DNA of 54,462 bases from Parachlorella kessleri (Eukaryota; Chlorophyta; Trebouxiophyceae; Chlorellales; Chlorellaceae): the NCBI GenBank assembly GCA_001598975.1, contig BBXU01000457.1:1-54462 (forward strand). Reading direction: 5' to 3'. A program made the position numbers and the translations under genes. The notes under the pieces were generated by a model, which was not told where the DNA came from, did no database searches, and was given only the letters and a program-made list of their open reading frames with translations. How positions within the stretch are numbered: the stretch's first letter is position 1; each line of letters begins with the position of its first letter. Shown piece by piece: positions 47,158 to 54,462 of this stretch.

Positions 47158-50100
47158 CTAGTAGAGGGCTTGGTACTTGGCCAGGATGTCCTCGGTGGTC
47201 TCAAACGCCTGGTCAAAGGCGGCACACTCCAGCCCATACCGCTGGTACTGGTGCACATAGGCTCGCACATCGTACAGGCGGGAGGCCTTCCCCAGCATGC
47301 GGCTGATGGGGCCAACAGGAGTCTACATGGGGCAGTAACACTCTATCCCAGCATCAGTCCGAGTGCAGGGGCACGAGTGGGCGGGCCCAAGGTCGGTTCA
47401 AAATGGCTGCTGTGTGGACTGCAGTGCCAGAGGACAGCCATAGAGAGGCGCGGGGAGCAGGGGTGCACCAGGGTGGTACTAGTCTGGTAGCAAGCTTGAC
47501 TTGGAGGCGCGGCAGCATCACCCCAGCTGAGCTTCACCATGATTGCACATCCAGCTTGTGTTGTGGGCCCAACACTGAGCATTGCGGAGCCCTGATTTGT
47601 CTCAACAACTCGCTGGCTAGCCGTACCCCCTCCGCTTACCTGGCAGTTGGTGAGCAGCGTGGCTGACATGTCCAGCTTGGCAAAGCGCTGGGGGCTGGCA
47701 GCCACAAGCAGCGGGTCCGGCTGCCAGCTGGGGTACAGGGCGGGGTCCTGGAGCGGTGAAGCATCTGTCTCGCGAGCCTGGAGGCCCCTGCAGACCACGG
47801 CTAGCAGGCAAGTCACATGAACTGTGCACAAGATGTGCTCCTCCAGCATTTCCCCGCTTACCCCACTCACCTACCTACCCATCACCTTGCTGTCACATGC
47901 ACCGCTGTCATAGTCGTGTGAGGCACATCGCGAGTAATGAATGCTGACCTTGATATTTACTTGACAATTGCATCGCTCAGACTTCCCACCCACGCTCGCC
48001 TGAGCACAAGCAGGCTGGCAAGGCTCTTGTTGGCGGCACTACTACGCCCGCCGTTGCCACCGCTGCTAAGGCGCGAGCCAGGAGACGGCGCCCAGTCCAT
48101 CCCTGCCTCTAGCGTGCGGCCTGCAGCAATAGGCTAACATTAAGCGCAGCGTGTGGGTTTGCAGAAGCATCAGACTAAAAACCTGGTTAGAGCTACGCCA
48201 CAGACGACGGACCCAACACATGGAACTCTTTATTCCTGAATCACTAATGTAAATGTGCGGGTGCAGTGCCATGGGTGTGAGACTGCACTCAGCTGTAATG
48301 TTCCCTGTCCCACCATCATGTCGCCTCTGACATCTGTCATTACGGGAACCTCCTGGGGCAGCCAAGGGAGGCTGCGCACCTGTGGCTTGCATCTGCTTCA
48401 GGCGTTTCATGAGCGCGGGCCAGTTAAAGACTGTAAAATCGACATGCCCCGGTGGCACCTGTACAGGAGCAGCGCAAGGAACTAAGATCTCTGACGAAAC
48501 TGGATGTCTGTCTGCCCTCCACTCCCTGCGCTCTGAGACAACAAGGTGGGGTACAATTGCCTCCAGCTGCCAGCCCCAGTCCGCTCTGCTTCACTGGAAC
48601 CTCTGTCCGGTGCCTCACAGCGACAACCTCTCAATCATCGATCACAGAGCACCCACACCCCTGCGCCCCACAGCCCAGGCACCCAGCGGCAGCCCCCGGC
48701 AAGACTTGTTGGGCTTCACCTGGGGCACAGACCGCAGTGTAAGCAGCCGGTAAGAGGGGTGGGCGCACAGGTGATCGCAAATGTCACCCAGTATCCGCAG
48801 CTGCCCCGGCTTCTTCCCGCCCCTGCCCCGTGCCCCGCTGGCCCTGGCCGGCTCGTCGTCCCACCGACTGCCCGTGCTAAAGCTGCCATCCCACGCCGCT
48901 GCACCGCCGTTGCTGCTCCCGCTCCCCCGCTGGCCTCTGCTGCTGCTGCTGCTGCTGCTGCTATGAAGCCCTCTGCTTCCACCATCATTGAAGCCGTCAT
49001 CCCAGGCTGGCCTGCCGCCTCCCCTGGCTGCACCCCTGCCAGGCAGCAACCTGGCCCCACCCTGGCTGCTGCTGCTGCTGCTGCCTCTGCCGCTGCCTTC
49101 TGATCCCTCCGCCGGCCGTACAACAGCCGGCAGCAGCACCGAGGCAAGGTTGCGTGCTGCCACAGAATTGAGGTCCCCAAGGGAGGGCCGCTGGACGCCC
49201 AGCTGCTTGAGACAGGTGGCATTCAACGCCTCATTCTCCACCAAGAGCACGCCGTTGCACTGGCGGGAGAGGTGGGACAGTGTGAGGAGGGAGTTGTAGG
49301 GCTGAACCACCACCTCGCCTGTTTCGTAGGGCCTGCAGGGGGTGGCAGGTGGACAGAGAGAGCGGCATTTCGGGGGGATGCATATGGCATTTACTCCCCA
49401 CCCATCACAACGTAAGAGCCAGTGTCAGTATACCCACCACTTTCACAACCAGCCATAGGTAAATGAACACTGATGCACACCGCGTCGCACTGCCCGCTTG
49501 CAAGAAAGACCCAGTCCAGTGGTAGCGTTGGCAGCAGGTAGGAGGCATGCAACTGAGTGGATCACTGATCTGGCTAACCCCGAAAAGTAGCGGCACCACG
49601 CCCTGCCCCATGCCACCCAACCAGACTCACCAAATGCAGTGACTCAGCATGGGGTCTTGGGGGTACTCCTCCCGAAGCTGCTCTGCAAGGTACGTGCCCA
49701 GGCCAGACCCCGTGCCGCCAGCAACGCTCTGTAGCAGCAGGAAGCCCCCAAAGCTGTCGCAGCGCTCAACCTGCACAGGACTTGCACAGTGAGGCTAGCT
49801 GGTCTGGCAGGGAGCTGTAAGCCGAGTGGCATGACCGCTCCGGCTTGTCCCCACGAAACCTGAGGCATGGCTTGCCCTGTTCCTGTTCTCATGTTGTTAT
49901 GCAGGGGAAGGATGAGCACTCTTGGTCCCACCATGTGGTTCAGCTGCCACGGCTGCTTCACCCGCACGCGTAAGTATCTTCACATTTCACACCACCCTTG
50001 GCCCCATGGTTTTCCTCACTCCTCTCAAGGCCGTTGGCGGTCCTATTCGCATCACAACATCACACTTGCCTGGCGACGGATCATGTTCACTGCTTGGTCC

Positions 50101-50632
50101 CGGACTTGGGGCCCGTGGAAGCAGTAGCCCATGGCCCAGTTGTTGCCGCTGCCGCTCTGCCGCGTGAGCTGCCCAAGCTTGCTGTAGTGCCACCGCCCCT
50201 TGCCAGCTAGGGCTACCCGTTGCACCACTTTTGGCTCCATATCTAAAACCACCGACCGTGCAGTCAGCCTGCACTTCATAGCCACCGTCCACTCAGGCTC
50301 GCGCTCACTGAACCTCCTTAGAATACTTTCATACATGGTCTCTGCTGCAAGCACCCCACAGCTAGGGAGCACGAAGCACATCGCACGGACGTGGAGGATA
50401 TGCAACGCTCATGCTAGTAACAATCATGCCGGTCAACTGAGCAGGGACAATGCAAGCTGGCAACTCAGGTGCCGCACCTTGTTTCGCCCCCCACCTGCGC
50501 CATGTAAAAGAAGGCATCTGCTGCGGGACTGAGCTCGTTCTGACCAGACCTAAGCTCTTCGGCCAGCACAGAGAACAGCTCGGAGCCCAGCTGATTACCA
50601 GCCTGGCCCAGCTGGAGGGTGACTGTCGACAT
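47158..50632 (-). CDS. TUBD: Delta-tubulin, 557 aa, with low-complexity insert
   Basis: GTP-binding tubulin of basal bodies and centrioles, needed for triplet microtubules (the UNI3 gene in Chlamydomonas). Eight exons, all phases agree: 50632-50495, 50339-50070, 49770-49631, 49332-48720, 48458-48380, 48120-48000, 47787-47640, 47322-47158. Seen: STVTLQLGQAGNQLG at the N-terminus, VVLDMEPKVVQ, QSGSGNNWAMGYCFHGP, CDSFGGFLLL, the tubulin signature AGGTGSGLG, YETGEVVVQPYNSLLTLSHL, LLTLRSVPQVPPGHVDFTVF, DPALYPSWQPD, and AYVHQYQRYGL near the end. The blocks LDMEPKV, GNNWA and DPALY-SW single out delta over alpha, beta, gamma and epsilon. Exon 4 carries a Ser/Gly-rich insert of about 90 residues between SVLLPAVV and RILGDICDHL, which explains the length above the usual 450. 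Exons 2 and 6 end with GC donors. The gene is divergent to the coiled-coil gene. Confidence 0.95.
47999..48000 (-). other. GC splice donor in delta-tubulin, intron 6
   Basis: Exon 48120-48000 ends GTGCTCAG and the intron begins GCGAGC. Joining to 47787 gives LASLLVLR/GLQARE with correct phase, matching the LVILRG block of animal delta-tubulin. Confidence 0.78.
48795..49115 (-). repeat. Ser/Gly-coding low-complexity insert in delta-tubulin
   Basis: Runs of CAG/AGC-type trinucleotides (plus-strand GCTGCTGCTG at about 48940-48961 and 49064-49082) encode Ser runs inside Gly/Arg/Ala/Asp-rich sequence. The insert sits inside the tubulin fold between conserved blocks and keeps the frame, so it is coding rather than an intron. 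Confidence 0.75.
50069..50070 (-). other. GC splice donor in delta-tubulin, intron 2
   Basis: Exon 50339-50070 ends CGCCAG and the intron begins GCAAGT. Joining to 49770 gives NMIRRQ/VERCDSFGGF, matching the delta-tubulin family; nearby GT sites break the frame. Confidence 0.85.
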
Positions 50633-50963
50633 TTGGTCAGAGCTAGCTTGAGGCTAGCATCTTTGTTGTGCAAGTGGGCTGTGAGGGAGGCGTCGCACTT
50701 TGTCCAGCTGATGCCACGGTGTCGATCAGGTGTGATCTAGCCGATGTTACATTCAGCAAGCAGCTGTGAGTCTCTTTGAGGGCGAGCTTGTAAGTGCCAA
50801 CCCTCGTGCTGTCTTGGACAAAGGGGATGATGGAAAGTGGTGCAAAAAAATTTATGGTTGACAACAAGGTAGGTGAGCAGTGTCAGACACATGGGCAAAA
50901 CGGAGAAAGGTGGTGAACTTTGACGGCAGTTCCTTTGCGCCTTGGCTATACTGCTGACTGGTC
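50633..50963. promoter_or_regulatory. Divergent promoter of delta-tubulin and coiled-coil gene
   Basis: Just 331 bases between the two opposed start codons (454 if the later ATG at 51087 is used). It contains an A7T3 tract near 50845. No named motif recognised. Shared control is inferred from the layout. Confidence 0.45.
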
Positions 50964-53276
50964 ATGACTGCACAAATTTCGTACCGGCCAAGGCGAAGTT
51001 CTAGCTTGAATGCCATACCAAATAAGCCTTGGGAAGCACTAATTTGGGGTGACTGTCAAGGTTTGAGTTTGCCTGGTCTCGACATCATGGGCGGGCATGG
51101 TGGAAGCCCTTTCCAGGTCGCAGCCGTGACAGAGCATCAAGGGGACGAAGACACGGACAGTCCGAACCGCGACCGTGTGTTTGGGTTCAACCAGCGAGCT
51201 GCCGCGAAAGTCAGCAGGGGGAGCACGCCATCAACCCAGGTGTGAGGCGCATGCGTGTGTCGGATGTCAGCCTTGGCCACTGTAGTGCATTAGGATGCAG
51301 CGCTGGGTGGTGTAGCGCTGTTAGGTCAGCCCATCGTTGCTGAAGGCAAGGCTCCCATGCTGGTTGCAGCCCCCGCAAAGCCAAAGGGATGGGCCGCAAG
51401 GGCAGCGCCAGTCTACCCTTGCCGAGGCCCTCCAGCAGCAGCAGCAGCGGCAGCAGCAGGCTCAGCCACCCCTTCTGAACCTCAAACCGCTGAAGGTCAA
51501 GACTAGCCGGGGTGCCGCGGCTGCCGCCGGGACTAAGGGCCAGCAGCCAGCAGCAGCCCCGCTGCAGCTGGCTCAGAGGACGAAATCTGCCCAGTTGCCG
51601 GTGCCGCCGCCAGGCAGTGGAGGCGACGACAGTGCACGGGGAGGTGCGCTGCCACACCGGAGTCAGAGCAGCCCTAGCAAGGCCAGCCCAACCCTGGAGA
51701 TCCCAGTGGCTGCACGGTAAGGAGGCCGCCTGCTTCCAGTGACCAGGCATGATGCATTGAGTCAGTTAGGCTTGCAGCAGAGGCGTAGGAGTGTAATGGA
51801 TGATATGGCACAAAGTGCTCATGCAACGCAATGCAGGGGTGTGGTTCTCAGCCTCCTGAGCAGTACTCATGCTGCTGCCCTGCCATGCAGCCTGCTGCAA
51901 ACATCTTCCAGCGGCCGCCTCGAGGATGACATAATAGCAGCAGCTGTGGAAGTCTCCCAACGAGCCCTGGCACAACAACAACTACACAAGGCACGCAGCC
52001 CTGCCAGCCCTCTGCCAACTGGGTCAGTTCCAGGCATGCCTGGCACGGTGTCTCCCCTGCCTACTCGTGCCCACAGCTCCAGCCCGGGCTCGCCATTGCC
52101 TCACCAGCCAGCATTGCCTCAGCAGCCAGCACAGCAGGCGCGGTGGGCTGCTCCTCAGATGCAGCGTGCAACCTCAGACACGCTGGCCCTGTTTGAGGCG
52201 CGGGCTGCCGCAACTACGGCGGAGGCCCAGGCGCTGTGCCTGGGGGAAGCGCTCAGCAGGGTGAGTGCGTCAGCTTTATGCAAGTACTGAGCCTGCATTA
52301 GCTTTCAGACAACTCTTCGCTTGGCACCCTGGGGTAGGGAAATATAGGCTTCGGCCTTGAAGCCCCCCAGTGTTGGAGCACTTTCTGGGTCATAGTGTTA
52401 AGGCGAACCAAACGGCCGGTGGTTTGCAACCTGCTGCAGGCGTGCAGTGATAGTTCTTTCCCACGTGGTCTCTCTGCCCCTATTGACTTCCCATATGAGC
52501 GCCACCACAGTTTTTGCAGGGAATCTCACATAGATTTGTGGCTGCAGGAGCGGGAGGAAGTGGAGCGCCTTCGGCGGGAGCTTCAGCGAACCACTCTGGA
52601 GAGGGACGAGCTGTCTCGCAAGGCAGCAGCATGGGAGCGGCCACAGCCGCATGGCAGTAAGGTTGTCAGCAACAGTGGTGGGCACAGCGCAGCTGTGGCA
52701 GCACCGCCGCTGCGGCGGTCTGTCAGCTTTTCCAGCCTGAATGACCCAAGGCGTGTGTCGCTGGGGGAAGTGTTTGACCTCGACCGCTGCAGCATCGAGG
52801 AGCGGGCAGCAGCGGAGGCCGCTCACCCCGACGGCCGCCGCCCCTCTTTCAGCTTCCTGTGGAACCAGCTGCCCCACAGGCAACCCAGCGCGCTAGGGGC
52901 AGCAGCACTGCTGCGCGATGGCGGCGCTGGCAGCGGCGGCGGCAGTGGCGGCGGCGTAGCCAGGACTGTCGCGAGCCGTCTCCAGAGCTTCCAGCTGGGA
53001 GGGCAGGCGCAGCAGGCAGGGCAGGCGCAGCAGCATGGCTTTGGGTGCTGGTCGGAGCCACCGCTGGGCTCTGCGCTGGGCAGGGTGCCGGAGGGTTCAC
53101 AGGAGGGGGAGTTTCAAGTGCCCGTCTGGAACGCCATGGGCGGCAGTGCGATGGGGCAGGGCATGACATACGCCGCCGTGGAGGTGCCACTGGGAGAGTT
53201 GCAGCCGCTTGGGGTAGGAAGTGTTGGCGTAGCCGCGAGGCCAAGCATTAGGCGGTCTTTCAGTTTTTCTGGCTGA
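50964..53276 (+). CDS. Uncharacterised protein with short coiled coil and repeated RRxSFS motifs, 573 aa
   Basis: Four exons with agreeing phases: 50964-51239, 51370-51716, 51891-52260, 52548-53276. The start could also be 51087 (532 aa); I prefer 50964 because it includes a PRRSSSLN motif like those later on. Regions in order: Gln-rich tract (EALQQQQQRQQQAQ), Ser/Pro-rich disordered stretches, an Ala/Glu helix (ARAAATTAEAQALCLGEAL), a coiled coil (EREEVERLRRELQRTTLER then DELSRK), then LRRSVSFSSLNDPRR, GRRPSFSFLW and finally IRRSFSFSG at the very C-terminus. The R-x-x-S pattern suits basophilic kinases or 14-3-3 docking (inference). No enzyme domain seen; family not recognised. Its closeness to delta-tubulin hints at shared expression with basal-body genes, nothing firmer. 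Confidence 0.72.
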
Positions 53277-54462
53277 TCAGCCAATCAGTTTTCTGGCTGG
53301 GCTCATGAAGAGTCAATAAGGGTACCTTCATGTTGTTTTCTGCTTGTCTTTTTCGACCGCGGGGTAAGTTCATATTTTTATGTTTGCACTACTGTGCAAG
53401 TACAGCTTTGAGTGACTTTTGCCGCTGTTTGGATGCTATCTGCTTTCTATAAGGGATTGCTGTGCAGTGTGCAGTTGTCATGTCCAGCCTCCTACACTAA
53501 TTTGCGAATGCGAGCGAAGACAGGGTGACTGTCATCCTTTCCAGGGCAACTGTTGAGCTTGTAGGGTTGGTGTGATGTGTTCTACCGCCTGCGCAAGTGT
53601 GAGTGAAGACCCAGGGTGACAGTTCTACAGGGCAAATATTAAGCATGCACTGTTTGTGTGATGTGTTCTGTTTCAATATATTCTTGTTTGAGGCATCTGT
53701 GATGGCATAGGATCCAACAGCAGGACTTTTTCCTTTTCTTTGCAGTGCGTACTCCCTCTTTGCCTTCATCTGACTGCCTTTTGTTGTTGCACTGCTGGTG
53801 CGTGTGTTTATACATGTCTGCATGGGTTACTTGGCGTTTTTCTCTTCAACTGACGTTTCGGCTGGCCAGGTTTTGAGCTCGCTTTGCTTTGCCGTGTTTG
53901 CAGGCAGGCTGGTCAGGGTTTGGGAAACACAACTTATGAGGCATTGCTGTCCTGTGTGTATTTGTCCTACCAACCAAGAGGTACTTGTTGGAACAGTGAG
54001 TTGTACCGTTGTACACTGCCTCTTACTCGCATACTTGCTGTCATAAGCTGCTGTGGTTGTCTGCGGTGGTGCCCTAGACCCATACGTCCTCACCGTGCCC
54101 TCTACGTGTGCCTATAACAGCTACAATGTTTTCGTGCGGCTTGTCAAGTCTGAGTTCATACTGTTGGACCGTCACTGCTTGGTAAATGCTTCATAGTAAT
54201 GCTCGTCAGCAGCAGCGGTTATATATCCAGTGCTGATTAGTTGTTTAACAAGCACCACAGAGCATAAGTGCATACACCCCTGTCAGCCCAATATACCCGT
54301 ACCTCCTTCCTGATCGCATTACCTGCCACCCTAAATAAGCACCACTCATCAAGACTGGAAACCAGGCCTGTCCTGGCAAGCAGAGCTGACACTTGGGAAG
54401 TGGGCCTTATAGGTGCCATATAGAGATCGGAAAAACAAGTTAGTCTGCATAGGGAACATTTA
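53277..54462. other. Downstream region without recognised gene
   Basis: About 1.2 kb of AT-richer sequence to the window edge: 3' UTR of the coiled-coil gene and intergenic DNA. It includes a degenerate tandem repeat at 53511-53670. ORFs of 60-110 codons on both strands have no motif support. Confidence 0.5.
53511..53670. repeat. Degenerate t​wo-copy tandem repeat, about 72-85 bases
   Basis: Copies at about 53511-53584 and 53600-53670 share the order GAGxGAAGAC, AGGGTGAC, AGGGCAAxTxTT and TGTGATGTGTTCT. They lie in the 3' flank of the coiled-coil gene. Confidence 0.6.

Overview
This is a stretch of intron-rich eukaryotic nuclear DNA, most probably from a green alga (core chlorophyte, perhaps a Trebouxiophyte; the genus is not resolvable by eye). 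The pointers are many short GT-AG introns with C-rich 3' ends, moderately GC-rich exons, long Ala/Gly/Gln/Ser tracts in coding regions, candidate TGTAA polyadenylation signals, and a gene set of plant/algal type that includes basal-body delta-tubulin. No bacterial operon, tRNA, rRNA, CRISPR array or intact transposon was seen.

I rebuilt gene models by hand from splice sites and phase continuity. Left part, all minus strand: (1) the 5' two-thirds of the RNA polymerase I second-largest subunit (1-8155, cut by the window edge); (2) a giant gene of about 37 exons (9614-26361, about 3,050 residues) of the DUF3638/DUF3645 family, whose core looks like a SecA-like superfamily-2 ATPase and which carries an in-frame TGA near its 3' end; (3) a 528-residue protein with a ubiquitin-interacting-motif-like helix (27069-29527).

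Middle, plus strand: two tandem TOG/armadillo-type genes (29949-33609 and 35642-37682) that share intron positions and phases and so look like paralogues, with a possible 73-residue gene between them. The first carries a huge degenerate Gly-Glu-Gln-Gln/Ala repeat region. Right part: a NAA60-type N-terminal acetyltransferase (minus, 38505-40634), phosphoglycerate kinase (minus, 42147-46150), delta-tubulin (minus, 47158-50632) and a divergently transcribed coiled-coil/phospho-motif protein (plus, 50964-53276).

Delta-tubulin is needed for triplet microtubules in basal bodies, and TOG proteins of the TOGARAM/crescerin type act on ciliary microtubules. Together they suggest that the organism makes, or recently made, flagellated cells. 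The other genes are housekeeping (rRNA transcription, glycolysis/Calvin cycle, protein acetylation). The least understood gene is the DUF3638-family giant. Recurrent features are GC-AG introns (three) and short tandem duplications inside introns, two of which sit on splice sites.
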